DNA of 64,000 bases, from assembly GCA_016801845.1 (NCBI GenBank), contig CM028924.1, positions 2,993,501-3,057,500 on the forward strand. The letters are read 5' to 3'. The notes beneath the pieces are model-generated. The model saw only the letters and a program-made list of their open reading frames with translations, searched no databases and had not been told where the DNA came from. Position numbers and translations under genes: made by a program. Positions 1 to 10,745 of the stretch are shown in pieces. The DNA comes from Polydactylus sextarius (lineage: Eukaryota > Chordata > Actinopteri > Polynemidae). Each line of letters opens with the position of its first letter. Within the stretch, counting starts at the first letter, position 1.

Positions 1-411
1 GGGATGAAGGAGGGAGGGAGGAAGGAACGGGGGAGAGAAGTTTTTCATTCATTTTCCAGTGCTCGGTTTAATGGTCAAAACACAATTAAAATATATAAAA
101 TCTTTAATGAGCACATTCAGCATCGGTAATTTAAGTGAACATTGATTAATGTGACTTCATCTAAAGAGAAAAGGTGCGCAACAAAGACTGAGAATAAAGA
201 TCGTTATAATTAATGTCCTCAGCTCTGTGGAGATCCGGGGTGCTGAGTGCACTGCAAAAAATATCCACCTCCTCTAAAGAAACACGTTTAGTTCTCACTG
301 TTAAAACTTTAGTTAAATTGACATCTACTGCTAAAAGTAGGTTAACTTGATTTTAACTTGTTCTAAGTGTTTTTTTTAATAGTGATTCATTTTGTTGCCT
401 GGTTTTTAAAG
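1..411. other. upstream flank of the mecom-like gene
   Basis: This stretch is AT-rich and holds no convincing gene. It opens with a purine-rich run (about 1-40) and contains a CACTGCAAAAAA-type string near 250, followed by AT-rich sequence that could be an old interspersed repeat remnant. It probably holds proximal promoter sequence for exon 1, but no core promoter is certain. Confidence 0.5.
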
Positions 412-418
412 TATAAAA
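412..418 (+). promoter_or_regulatory. possible TATA-like box
   Basis: TATAAAA stands about 510 bases before the start codon. If used, transcription would begin near 440-450 and give a 5' UTR of roughly 480 bases. The surroundings are AT-rich, with a short TA run just downstream, so a chance match is quite possible. Confidence 0.15.
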
Positions 419-722
419 CTATATATATACTTGTTTATGTTTTTTTTTTTAATAGAAACCATGTGAGACGAGTCTGAACTGCAGCGGAGGTATCTCAATT
501 ACAAAGTTTTCTCACGTGTTAAGTAAACAAGAACACACGACCCAATGTGTGGCTATGACAACGCAGGATATTTTTTGCAGTGTGCCCCCTCGCTCTCACA
601 CGCAGCGATGCTTTGAAAAGTCGACACGAAAGGGAGATGTCCGCGATTCACCCATCTTGACCAGATCAGGTTCATATCAAAGTGATAAATCGTCCCAAAC
701 TTTTCTCTCTCGGTTTTTTTTT

Positions 723-740
723 CCTTCTTCTTCTTCTTCT
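723..740 (+). repeat. (TTC)6 microsatellite
   Basis: A polypyrimidine trinucleotide tract lies in the presumed 5' UTR or promoter. GA/TC-rich tracts near start sites are common in vertebrate developmental genes. Confidence 0.8.
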
Positions 741-802
741 GGCACTTGCTGCCGGCAGATTTCGGGGGTCTGTGCGCATGTGCGAAGGTGTCCAGACTGA
801 CA

Positions 803-817
803 ATGCTGGAGAGATAG
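803..817 (+). other. short upstream ORF in the 5' UTR
   Basis: ATG-CTG-GAG-AGA-TAG lies 109 bases before the main start codon. If it is in the mature transcript it could slightly reduce translation from the main ATG. Its context (CAATG) is not a strong Kozak match. Confidence 0.25.
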
Positions 818-925
818 CGCGTTTGGATTGAGAAACCCAGAGAAAAAGGACAGAGAAAAAACAAAAAGGAGGAAAAAAGATCCAAGAAAAAATCCAAACA
901 AAACCCACGCCGAGAGACTGGCACC

Positions 926-962
926 ATGAGGTCCAAAGGCAGGGCACGGAAACTGGCCACGA
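926..962 (+). CDS. mecom: mecom-like coding exon 1 (MDS1 N-terminus)
   Basis: This exon encodes the first twelve residues, MRSKGRARKLAT, and the first base of codon 13. That N-terminus is characteristic of the long PR-domain isoforms of MECOM (MDS1-EVI1) and PRDM16, which are nuclear zinc-finger regulators with an N-terminal PR/SET-like domain. By recall, MRSKGRARKLAT matches MECOM better, since PRDM16 begins MRSKARARKLAK. The start sits in a CACC-ATG-A context. The exon ends A|GTAGGT (donor at 963-968), leaving phase 1, and the missing two bases (GT) are the first bases of exon 2, giving Ser13-Asp-Gly-Asp. That S-D-G-D junction resembles PRDM16 (KSDGD), so the paralogue call is not absolute. 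A competing donor, AG|GTGCAA at 966-967, would give phase 2 and does not fit exon 2. Confidence 0.88.
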
Positions 963-1353
963 GTAGGTGCAACATCCCTTTCTTTTTTCCTTTTTGAAAT
1001 ATGCCATCTTATTTACCTTTATATACTGTCGCTGTTATCAATGCGTCTACTAATAGTTTCGGTAACGATTTCATTGTCACTAGAAAACAATAATCCTCAC
1101 TTTGACCCGTTCTGAGTCATCAAACGATCATCTAGTATCGCGAAGAAACAAAACAAAAAAAAAAAAAAAAAAATGAAACGCTGTCACAAGAGGAGCGTAA
1201 AGTTTAAAGTTGAGAGAGATGGAGGAACTTTCTGCAGGGCGTCCGCTCCGGCACTATTGGAATTGCTTGTAGGCTAGTGGGCGCTGTAGTGTAATGTAGC
1301 GTATTGTAGGTTAAAATCCCCATGTCCTGTGCATCGGCAGTTGTATTGCAATC

Positions 1354-1376
1354 GCTGCTGCTGCTGCTGCTGCTGC
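1354..1376 (+). repeat. (GCT)7 trinucleotide repeat
   Basis: An uninterrupted GCT/CTG run. The reverse strand reads as poly-Ser/Gln/Ala depending on frame, but no gene surrounds it. Confidence 0.9.
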
Positions 1377-2058
1377 ACTGGGCTGCTGGGCTCCTCAGTC
1401 TGCGGGAAGAAACTTGTTTGGAGACAAACACACACTTAAAAAAAATGCAGGTTGATGGAGAGAAACGAGGAGAAAAACGAGGATTTTAGACAAAAGATGG
1501 TAAAACGTTTCAGTGAAGTGGGATCTTTGTTTGTGTTTGTGTCACCCTCTTAGATCATATTCATGTTTAATATGTGTTTATTAGATCACATTCAAATCTG
1601 GAAGAAAAAAAAACTAATTGAAACTTAAATGTTTTAATTCTTTTTTATGCTCTGATGTTACAGTTGATGCAGTTTACCACACGACTCAGTTTAATTTAAT
1701 TTAATGTAGGTTAAAAATAATAACTTATTAGATTTAATCAATAATATAGAAACGCTCACATCGATCAACCATAAGAATTAATGCAAGTAGATGATGAATG
1801 TAGTGAAACGATTGATCTGCTTCAATAAATTATGAAGAATGATACTGTTTTATTCTCTTAAAGCAGCTTCAGTCCAGCTCTGTATTATTTTTATCAGTGT
1901 TGTTCGTATATTTGTGTGATGACTTTTGACTCTAACGCTGATTTTTTTTTTTTTAATTTTTTTTTTAACTGTTGAAGCTCTAATACTTAAATTGCATTAG
2001 ATTTTTTTTTTCAACAAAGGTTAAAACCAGAAACGCAACAGTGTAATAACAACACAGC

Positions 2059-2061
<3 letters not shown>

Positions 2062-2114
<53 letters not shown>
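2062..2114 (+). repeat. (TA)n microsatellite
   Basis: About 26 pure TA units, probably highly polymorphic and able to extrude as a cruciform. Confidence 0.95.
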
Positions 2115-2117
<3 letters not shown>

Positions 2118-2472
2118 ATATTTCAGTGCCTACAAAAATATTATTAAAAGAAATAAAAGTTTATTGTTTTCATGAGTTCAGTTCAGTGATCGGTGTTTGC
2201 ATCCCTGTATTTTTTTTTTTTGATTTTGTTTTTACAAAAATATTTATTCATTTTTTGCATCAAAATAAAACCAATTAAAGGAAATGAAATAACATGATGT
2301 AATTGGTGCAGCACCCGTTGAAAGCAGTGAAGCTGCTACTTGTGGTCAGTTAAAAACAAGTTATAGTTATAACACATCCTGAAGTTTAATCAACATATAT
2401 TATTTGAAATCTATTTGATTTTTTTGTTGTTGTAGTAGAAAATAGTTAAAGGAAATAGGTGCACACGCAAAC

Positions 2473-2506
2473 ATCATCATCATCAACAACAACAACAACA
2501 ACAACA
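2473..2506 (+). repeat. (CAT)4(CAA)7 compound trinucleotide repeat
   Basis: Adjacent CAT and CAA runs. They account for the low-complexity open frames in this area. Confidence 0.85.
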
Positions 2507-3689
2507 GGAAAGCAGCGGCCTTCAGGTCTGTCCAGCTGTGAAACACAACTTTGCGGTAAAATCCCAGTTTTTTATTCGTGTGGTGAAACACAAAAGAGAA
2601 CATGCAACTAACTGTATCAAACTTTTTTTTTTTTTTTGCAAACATTCAAGTTGTTCTGCAAATGTAGGAGGCAGCTTATTATTCCACCGTGTATTTAAAG
2701 ATTATTATTCTCGAGAGAGAAGAGGAAGATTTCTACCTCTTCAGAAAACAGGGGGAATGTTCTGTGTCCCAGGAGGAGCGGGCCCGATCTGGCCTCCAGC
2801 CAGGTCTGCACAGTGTCAACAGTGAATATTTAAATTCCCAGACCCCTCATAAGGGCTCTGCTGGTAAATGCGTTCAGTGTGTGCCTCCCGCCTGTCCGGA
2901 GAAGTCGTGTCAAAACGGTCATGTACGGGGGCCCCTTTGCAGAAAAAGTCGTGCAATTTATAAAAAAAAAAAAAAGAACTGGATGGGTGGGGGTTGGATG
3001 TGGGGGTAATAGACGAGGTGATGGAGAGGTGGTAAACGTAAGAGTGATTGATGGGGGATAACTGATTAGTCCGCACGTCCAGATGTAATGCGGTGTGCCA
3101 CAAAACTCGCTTTTGCTTCCCAACTAAGTATAGCCAAGGCGTGCAGCGGGCCGCACCCCGCGGTGAATTGTGGGCTCCGGAAAGATGGAGGAGGAGGAGG
3201 GCTTTGATGATCCAAACTATAGCTTGTTGTGAGCCTAATTAAAGATCCACTTAGCATATTTGTGTGTCAATAAAAATAACCTTTTTTTTTCGTTTTGTTT
3301 ATAAAGTGTTTAGGAGACTTTGATGATTTGTTAAGAATAATTTCAATAACGATTAATCTCACCCTGCTCACTTCGACTAAAACTAATCCCTGTGATTTAC
3401 AAACCTCCAGCATGTAAATCTAAATTTTTTTTTTTTTTGAAAAATATAGGCTTAAAGAGAGGAGGAGGAGAGAAAAGGCTTCCATGAAAAATATTTGGAA
3501 GATTAACAAGTGGTTATGAAGTATTCAGATTCTGTTCTTGACCTGAGGCACGCGCTTGTTGTGTTTGATAATTATTTTTCACATTTCCCTCAGTATTTTG
3601 TCAGTCATCACTCACTGCTCCGGGAGCGCGTATGTTTATAGTTGTAGGTTATCACTTCTTTTTGGTTAAGTTACATTATCATCTTCTAA

Positions 3690-4030
3690 AATGACTACTC
3701 TTGATAGGCGCGCGAGGAGCTGTGCGTGCGCGTGTCTGTGAAAAGAGAGAGAGTGGAGAGTGGAGCGAGGCCTCGCGCGCCTCGGTGTCTCGCTGTCTCG
3801 CTGTCTGTCAGCGCCTCTCCTCCTCTCTCCTCCTCTCCGGAGCTCAGAAGTGCGTCGTCGTCCTCACATTGTGCAATGGGCCATGCATCTCGCGTTTGTC
3901 TGGCGGAGCTCATTAAAACGGTTAATAGATCGGCCCATTTAAAAGGTGAGAAGGAGCGGGCCGGCGCGAGGAAAGTGAAATAGAGACCCTATTAAACAGC
4001 CCCTTGTTGTCCCCGGAGCGGAGCTCTTTG
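3690..4030. promoter_or_regulatory. CpG-rich block, candidate alternative promoter
   Basis: CpG dinucleotides are dense here (GGCGCGCGAGG, GCGCGCCTCG, GGGCCGGCGCGAGG), while the surrounding intron is CpG-poor. The block also carries CT/GA-rich initiator-like tracts and a palindromic C/EBP-like ATTGTGCAAT at about 3868-3877. CpG islands in long introns near the 5' end of vertebrate developmental genes often mark alternative promoters. Activity is inferred, not shown. Confidence 0.45.
3726..3945 (+). other. candidate alternative first coding exon
   Basis: An open frame starting at ATG 3726, with an in-frame internal ATG at 3876, reaches a strong donor AAAAG|GTGAGA at 3945/3946. The codon at the junction is G|GT, which is phase 1. 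That is exactly the phase needed to join exon 2 at 40178, where it would give a Gly codon followed by DGDDEF. No protein family is recognised in the 73 residues, and the N-terminal half is low-complexity (Ser/Arg/Pro). It could equally be non-coding CpG-island sequence with a chance donor. Confidence 0.25.
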
Positions 4031-4182
4031 CCTGCGCTCCGCTTGGTGCCAAGCTCCATATACAAATGTCCCATATCTCCCTCAGTAATGGACTGGGTCA
4101 AGAAATCATTGAAGTCCACAGCATAGGTCACGCCTCTCAGTTCCCATAGATTAAATGGTTGCTTTGAATTCTTTTTATACAA
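3922..4182 (-). other. protein-like open frame over an enhancer-like block
   Basis: The minus strand stays open for 86 codons with balanced, non-repetitive composition (including the stretch GVTYAVDFNDFLTQSITEGD). No good acceptor or donor flanks it and I recognise no family. The same DNA has the unique, mixed-composition look of a conserved non-coding element, including CATATACAAATG and ATTAAATGG motifs. I favour a regulatory element over a gene. Confidence 0.2.
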
Positions 4183-5183
4183 ATCATTTACAATATATTT
4201 AACTAATCTAACATTTCAGTATTTTAACTGACCTGAAAATGAATAAGAATTAGATCTAAATGAAATACTTTACCAAGCTATTTAAAATAATTTTCTCATT
4301 TATTTTTAAGGCCTCTACACAAGAATCAATAACTTCCTCCTGACTTTTTTTTTTAATGCATTTGTTTGCTTTAGAGGAAAGGTCGAGCGTGAAATGCTCA
4401 CTTAAACGTGGAGAAACACGGCCTTCACACTTGTAGACACAAATGCTTATTGCGTGAATAAGTGTCAAAGATTTCTGTCAGTGCCTTTTTTAAAAGAACA
4501 GTTATGTTTTTCCCATTTCAGTGTCACGGCTGTGTAACCGTTATTTGATCTGTCTGCAGAAGTGGTAAAAGTGTATGAGAACATTTACAAACATGCAGTG
4601 GTGCTTTCCTCCTTGGAAGAGGATAAGAAGAAGGTTTCAGGGTTGTTGTCAGTTCAGGTGTGGAGCACGTCACAGCTTTTGTGAGTTTATTAGCTGTGTT
4701 CTTATTTAAAATGTTGTGTGTGTTGGGGGCTTTTTGTAAGTGGGGGTGGGGGGTGGGTGGTGGGTTGATTGTGACCCTCTCATCTATCAACGCCTCCATC
4801 TGTCTGACACGTCATCCACTGTCCTCCTCTCTTACGATGGGACAAGGCTTTCTCCCTCCCTCCCTCCCTCTCTCTCAGAAAATGGCTCTTTTGGAAGGTC
4901 TCTGATGTTAATGAGTCGTCCAGGACTCAGTCTCAGGGCTGTAAACACAGAGCTGACGAGGTTAGTGGTTTGTTTATGCACTGTTGTCACCCGCTTGAAG
5001 GATGGCCCTTGTCCCAAGCAACTAGGGAGCTTCCAGGCCTCCGTCACGGGTCCCTTCGCTGGGCCCTGACACAGCAGCCCTGCCCCAGGGGCTTCTCTCC
5101 TATTTCTACTCCTTCTTTTTCCAACTGTGCTCCCTGTTCTCCTCCATCTCTGTCCACCGTTTATGTGGGGAATTTCTTAATGC

Positions 5184-5202
5184 AAAAAAAAAAAAAAAAA
5201 AA
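5184..5202 (+). repeat. A19 homopolymer
   Basis: A pure adenine run. There is no clear retroposon body upstream and no flanking target-site duplication that I can identify. Confidence 0.9.
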
Positions 5203-5316
5203 GCACACAAGAGTATTAGTTTTTGAATACTACTGTGGTGGCAGGTGAAAAAAAATGAGTGTGTAGTAGTTCTGTCGCTGTGTATAGTTCTCTTATGTGT
5301 TTGTATGTCGATGGTT

Positions 5317-5360
5317 GTGTGTGTGTGTTGTTGTTGGGTGGTGGTGGTGGTGGGGGGGTG
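5317..5360 (+). repeat. TG / TTG / GGT compound repeat
   Basis: A (TG)n run changes to TTG and then (GGT)n ending in a G7 run. This G-rich strand could adopt a quadruplex. Confidence 0.75.
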
Positions 5361-5714
5361 GGAGGTATGGTGCAGCGACCCAGACAGGGCAGTGTGGGAA
5401 CAACAAGCGATAGATGGAGGGAGGGAGGGGTGAGAGGGGTGTGTGCAGCAACATGTCAAGCCTGGGAACCGCTGTGTGTTTACCACAGGGAAATCGTACC
5501 AACACAGAACAATGAGAAAAGCCTTACCCCTTCTAAATAAAAAAAAGAGGCATTTCTGCTTTCTTCTCCCCCTAAAGGTCACGGAGTTAGAGATAGGGAG
5601 TCCACACAAAAGCCTCCTGTCTGTCGGCAGTCTGGTCTGGCCCAGTGTGGTGCCAAGGCTGAGGTCATTATCAACAGAGCAGTCCCAAGCTAAGCATAGT
5701 TTTATAGATTGAGC

Positions 5715-5790
5715 ATATGTGTGTGTGTCTGTGTCTGTGTGTGTTTGCTAGAAAGGGAGGCGAAGAGTGTGTGTGTGTGTGTGTGTATGT
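5715..5790 (+). repeat. interrupted (TG)n arrays
   Basis: Two TG runs are separated by about 25 bases of unique sequence (TTTGCTAGAAAGGGAGGCG). Confidence 0.8.
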
Positions 5791-5879
5791 GCTTGTTTGG
5801 TTGGTCCGAGTGTGTACGTGCAGGTTTCAAGTGCATATACACAGAAAACAAAGGCGCTCTGCAGAATGTCGAAGTCGTC

Positions 5880-6480
5880 AAACATGCGTGTGACGTGCCG
5901 CCATTTTCTCATTGCAAATTGGTCTGAGATATAAATGGCATTTTGCTGAGTTGAAAAGTTTACCCAGACATCAAACTGATTTGTGTGTCGTTATGATGTC
6001 TGAGGAGGTGCAATGTCAACAGATTGCTGATGGTGCGGTTCGCCCGGGCTATTAATGAGGCAGGGTGAAGTTAGCACTCCTTGGCAATGCTTTGAGAAGA
6101 GATGTCTGTTAGCTAATTAAAGAAACTCAATCATTTTATACTCCAATCAATTACCTGGAGCAGGTGGTAGAAACAGGGCCCGACACTCTGGCCTCATGTC
6201 TCGCATCTGCTAACTGCCTTTAGTCACTTTACTACATTTGTTGAGTGCTTTTATAGGGAGGAAGACTAAACAAGAGGGTTGATGCTGGCTGCAGATCTTT
6301 GTCTGTTGCTCTTTAATGTAGGCGTGAAGTTATGCAGATGTAATGTCATTTTTGCATGTCAGTTTGCAGGCTACAGTATGGGTCATTAAACTTTTTAAAT
6401 ATCTCCTCCCTGACTCTTAAGCTCATTTTGAGTTCTTTTGAATTAATGATAAATATCTCTGCATTAGCAGGTATGCAGCA
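5880..6480. promoter_or_regulatory. enhancer-like non-coding block
   Basis: About 600 bases of unique, repeat-free DNA rich in homeodomain-type cores (CTATTAATGAG, GCTAATTAAAG, CAATCAATTA) and E-boxes (CAGGTG). There is no credible coding frame. The composition resembles vertebrate conserved non-coding elements in long introns of transcription-factor genes. Conservation is inferred only. Confidence 0.4.
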
Positions 6481-9400
6481 GTGGTATGTGTTTGCTTGCG
6501 GACATTGCTTTTTAATCACTCTCCTGGAGGGTTGACAGCAAGAACAGGGTTTTTTTTTTGTTTTTTTTTTGCACTCTTACACGCTGGAGGGAGAACATAG
6601 CTATAAACAGGAATTACCCAACAATCGCTTTGTGAATGTGGTGATAACAGTGTGTTCCAGCACAGCTCGGGGATCTCCCTGGGTGGAGTTGGCTGGCCCA
6701 AAGGGATGGAAGGAGCGAGGGAGGGAGGGCACGGCCATTTCTGATTAACGGTCACAAAACAGGGCATCAGGTAATGCGCTAATGTAGCTGCGAACACAGG
6801 ACAGGACATGGCAGATATAGTCAGGGGTACTTTTATGTTCTCATGTGCCATGTGCACTCCCGTACACCTTTTATCTCTGCCTCAACAAGCTCCTCCACTC
6901 TCCACCCAGAAGCTCATTAAGTGGTGACCTCTGACCCCCACAGGACAGAAGAAATGAGGAGAACAGATGTGATTAAAAGCAGGGGAGGGGGCTTCCAGAT
7001 GAAGTTTATTCTGCACCACGTTTTCCTGATTGAATATGAGCAGCTATCTTTCCTGTGTTTCAGTGTTTACAGTAGGAGAGATGAAAAGTTACGAGCTGTG
7101 AATTCATTATTTAGGGAAAGATACTCGAAGGGACAACAAGGATGATAGAAATAAATAAGAAAAATTGTACAATATTTTGGATCGACTAAGACAACCTCTT
7201 CCAAGTTGCCTGGATTTTTGGTTTTAGGGAGGTGGATCATCTTTCCACAATTAGTGACACATTCACAATCAATGTCCACCTCCATGTTCCACTCCCATTC
7301 CTGTATCTGAGAAAAGGAAACGCCACGTCCCTGTCTTCAGAGATCTTTTTGATGACTTCCCCTCTGTGTATGCGTGTGTCCATATAGACTCTACTGGTTC
7401 TGTCCCGAGCAAGCGGGTTGTTGGCCGGCCAGGGTCGCAGCAGAGGAAAGAATGCGGCCGTGGAAAGGAATGCTTGGGCTGATTAGCGCTGCTTACCTGT
7501 AAGTGAACTGGACGTGCCGGCGTGTGATGAGACCGAGGAAACAAGGGAACAATAGGACAGTAGAGATTCCTTTCCACGCTGCATTCCAGCGATCCTGCAG
7601 CCGGGGCCCCCCGCTCGGAGCTTTGATGAACCCTTCTCGCGGCTTCCTGGGATTGTGGCTCCTCCGCAAACACAAAAACATGAAGCGGTCGGTGAGCGGG
7701 GCCAGGGAAGAGAGAGCACGGCCCTCCTCAGGATGTCCTGTTTTGATTAGTGTTAGCATCCTAAAAGCACCACAGAAATATTATTCTAACACAGAGAAGA
7801 GCTTAGTGGTGACACATCCACTTCTTTCCATTCTTTGACCTCCAGGGTCAGATTCACTACAATGAGCCAGGAATCAAAGAGGTGCTCCTCACCCAATGAT
7901 ATGACTGAGGAAATCATGTGAGGAAAACAAGGCGATAAAATGATAGGGAAAGATTCCAGGGCCTTTCAACAGGTGGGAGTTTGTCAGGCCGGTGCTTTTG
8001 GAATTTTCTAAGAAGTACCTGCTAATTACTGTAGTTATTAACTAAATAATATATCATATTATTAGGTAAGAAACATTTATAACCACTAACAAGCACCAAC
8101 CTCTATTCACTGTTATTCATATGTCATTGTGTTATAGGACACATTGATGAAGAACTAATACAACTAATAATAAAAACTAAAGGACGAGAGAATGAAAGGA
8201 AATAACTTTTCATTTTTTTGATATTTTCTATGACTTGGTTACTTCAGTTGGGTGAAATTCTAAATTAACTCGGTATTTTCCTTTAAGTAAATGCTGTAGT
8301 TGTGTGTTCTGAGCAGCAGCTCTTACACACAGTGTCCTCTTTCAGCGGCCCACACTACATCTTTTCTGTCTCTTGTGGAATCAGAGAGCAGTGAAGCATT
8401 GCAGCATGGTTTGTTGTTCTGCTGTTGCTTGAGGGCTTTAGTTTGACAGGAGGGCACCACTTTATTCACCTCAGTGTCCAGAAGGGACCCCTAGGGGCCT
8501 TTGGGCCTGGACGTCTCTGTCAGGGCTGTGGCAGGACTGGGGCAATGGGGGGCCCTGCTGCTCAATGGGTCAGTGGACAAGCTAATCGATTTTATCTCCG
8601 TTTCACACACCACGCCAAACCCCTACAGGCTTGATATTCACATGTTCACTGTTAAGAGGATTATGCTTCTTCCATCTTCTGTCAATCCTTTTTCTTTTAG
8701 TTTCTTTTTCTTTCTCTCCCTCCATATTTCTCATATGTCTTTCTTCTATTGTGTTGTGTCTACCATCTCCCTTGTGTTTTTATCTCCCTCCCTCTCTCCT
8801 TCCCTCACTCCATCTTCCCTTTTTTCCCTTTTTGGAGCAAGCATTTTAAATTTAGCCTACATGCCCGTCTCCATGTTGGCGTCCCCCTTGAGGGAGGCTG
8901 GTGGGCAGGCGGAGGAGCCCTTGTTTTCTCGGCCATTCCTCTGGATGAAGCCTTGGAACAAGGGAATGAAAGCTTTGGGAAAGGTCTGGAAACTTCCCAT
9001 TCATCAGTGTAAGGAGATACTGCGCTGACAGTTAGCAGACGGCCAGCCAAGTACAACACGGGACAGCCGCGTGGGCCTGCAGCGCTCAGCTCAACAGACA
9101 GACAGACAGAGCGAGACCAGACCAAACGCCCCACTCATCCTCTGTTTGAGGAAATAACATATGTTAGCATTTTAGACACGTATGCTGATTCTCTTGTGCA
9201 GAGTGATTCAAGTGCGAACAGTAGAATAAGTGAATGATTATGGGTGCAATCATAACTAATATAGTAATAAAGAAGAGCAGGGGGCAACAAAGTTAGAGCA
9301 GCGCAGACAAATAACGATCACATGCTGTCATTTAAGTGGCGGAGCAATCTGTGGTCGGGTTCACTCATTTTCTTATTTGGCAAAATTGTCAACTTTTTCT

Positions 9401-9714
9401 TTGTGCTAACAGTGCATTGTGAGTTCTGTATTTGACTTTTTCTTCCCCACCCTGTCCTTTCTCCTGTACCTCTGACATGTGCTTTCAGCACTCACTTCCC
9501 ATCAGCCACTGCACCAAGACAGAGTGAAAATAAAGATTTATAAGCAACACGAACACACATACGTATGAATATTTATTGAGTCTTGCCAGAAATTTGGAGA
9601 CAATGTTCTGGAGTACAGGTGCAGACATGTACCTGTGTGGGGTGAACTAAGATGGGACACAGGACTGGCAGGGCAGTGTTGAGGTGGGATATTGCAGGTG
9701 TGAGCTTGTGTCTC
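6481..9714. other. intron 1 segment, mixed unique and low-complexity DNA
   Basis: Contains T-runs (6549-6570), a GC-richer patch at 7400-7740 with a minus-strand ACAG|GTAAGC donor-like site near 7495, and a pyrimidine-rich tract at 8660-8840. Open frames crossing 8425-9030 are made of CT-rich low-complexity sequence. A (GACA)n-like run lies near 9098-9112. I recognise no exon. Confidence 0.5.
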
Positions 9715-9845
9715 TCTGCCCAGCCATTAATCGCTGCCATCTGACAGTTCAATCTACGAGGGGCTGAGCGGAGCAGCCGGCTGGTTACCAGGGCAGGTCA
9801 TTACTGAGCATGGAGGCAGCCAATTGCATCAGCGATCAATGACAA
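9715..9845. promoter_or_regulatory. short enhancer-like block
   Basis: Unique sequence with CCATTAATCG, GGTCATTACTGAG, CCAATTGCATCAG and a GATCAATGA motif, bordered downstream by purine-rich simple DNA. The homeodomain-like cores suggest a small regulatory element. Confidence 0.3.
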
Positions 9846-10119
9846 AGGCAGTAGAGGAGGAGAGGGAGCAAGAAGTGAGAGGGAGGTAGGGGGTGAGAGA
9901 AGCGATGGAGATGTAAGGATGAAGGGAGAGGAGAGGAGAGGTATGGCAGGATAAAGGCAGTCGTGCTACTGAAGGTCAGTTCTTGGTTGTGGAGTGGATG
10001 ACAAACAGGCTGTCAGCCGTCGAGAAATGGAGATATTCATCCGATGCTGCACAACTAAAAAATATGGCCTCTTGCACGTGCGCACACATAAATGTGCGCA
10101 GACACAGTCATTGCCATAG

Positions 10120-10400
10120 CAGCTTGATTGAGAATGCAGCAGGGGAATTTAGTGTGAGCCATTGTTTTATGAATTCCATATACAAGGTGTTGGCAGTCTG
10201 CGCCGCCCTTTTAGTGGTCAGTTCGGGCCGCGCTGTGGTAAAAGTAATGACTGGCTGTGAATAAAAAAAATCACTCCATGAAAACGCCACAACTCCCCTG
10301 TGGCTCCGCCTCCACTGCCCACCACGGGTTACCACGGGAACAGCTGCCATGGCAAAGTCCGTCCAGTGATGTTTACCCAGCCCCAAGAAGTCAAACACAG
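10120..10400. promoter_or_regulatory. possible enhancer-like block
   Basis: Unique, mixed-composition DNA with GCAGCTTGATTGAG, a GAATTCCATATAC string, AAAGTAATGAC and a GGTTACCACGGGAAC segment. It stands out against the adjacent simple repeats. There is no protein signal. Confidence 0.25.
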
Positions 10401-10705
10401 CCTCCCTCTATAACAGAAGGAATTCCATATGCTTTACAACATTTATCATATTTCATTACCCAGCGAATGTCATTTTCACCTTCTCACCCATGTTTTTCCT
10501 CAGTCTTTGAAAAAAAATGTTGACGAGGGGATTAATTGACATAGTGGGTGACAGTATTTGGCCAAGAGCTCTGATAAAACAACAGGGAGATCTCTCTTTT
10601 TTTCCCCAGAGGCCTAGAATAGCAGAACTGGTCGTTTATCCTGCACTATCTCTCAGCAGATCCACTGGCCTTCTCTCCCAGACACAGATTCTCACACACA
10701 TATAT

Positions 10706-10707
<2 letters not shown>

Positions 10708-10744
<37 letters not shown>
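10708..10744 (+). repeat. (CA)n microsatellite
   Basis: About 18 CA units preceded by a short CA/TATATGTA stretch. Confidence 0.95.

Positions 10745-10745
<1 letters not shown>

Larger units (their letters stand above)
450..925 (+). other. mecom: putative 5' UTR of the mecom-like gene
   Basis: This is the sequence directly before the MRSKGRARKLAT start codon. It has a (TTC)n tract at 723-740 and a strikingly purine-rich stretch at about 840-900 leading to the CACC-ATG start. A tiny upstream ORF (803-817, ATG to TAG, four codons) precedes the main start. The 5' limit is unknown because no transcription start can be read from the sequence alone. Longer open frames crossing this area on either strand are low-complexity and not convincing. 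Confidence 0.4.
963..3689. other. intron 1, proximal AT-rich part with simple repeats
   Basis: Mostly AT-rich unique sequence with homopolymer runs (A at 1155-1173, T near 1942-1972), a (GCT)n run, a long TA array and a CAT/CAA array. A short GC-richer patch at about 2750-2950 and another at 3140-3200 carry no recognisable exon. I see no gene. Confidence 0.6.
4183..5879. other. intron 1 segment with simple repeats
   Basis: AT-rich unique sequence, then G/T-rich and pyrimidine-rich low-complexity DNA (4740-4870 and 5300-5360), an A19 run at 5184-5202 and TG arrays. No exon is recognised. Confidence 0.6.

Noticed and set aside
5106..5609. Minus-strand 167-codon open frame
   Set aside because: It is built on A-runs and TG/GGT repeats read as poly-Phe and poly-Thr/His.
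7483..7719. Minus-strand frame ending at an ACAG|GTAAGC donor-like site
   Set aside because: There is no acceptor or start context and no domain. An isolated donor match is common by chance.
8501..9028. Plus-strand 175-codon open frame
   Set aside because: The middle is made of pyrimidine-rich low-complexity DNA (Phe/Ser/Leu). No homology is recognised.
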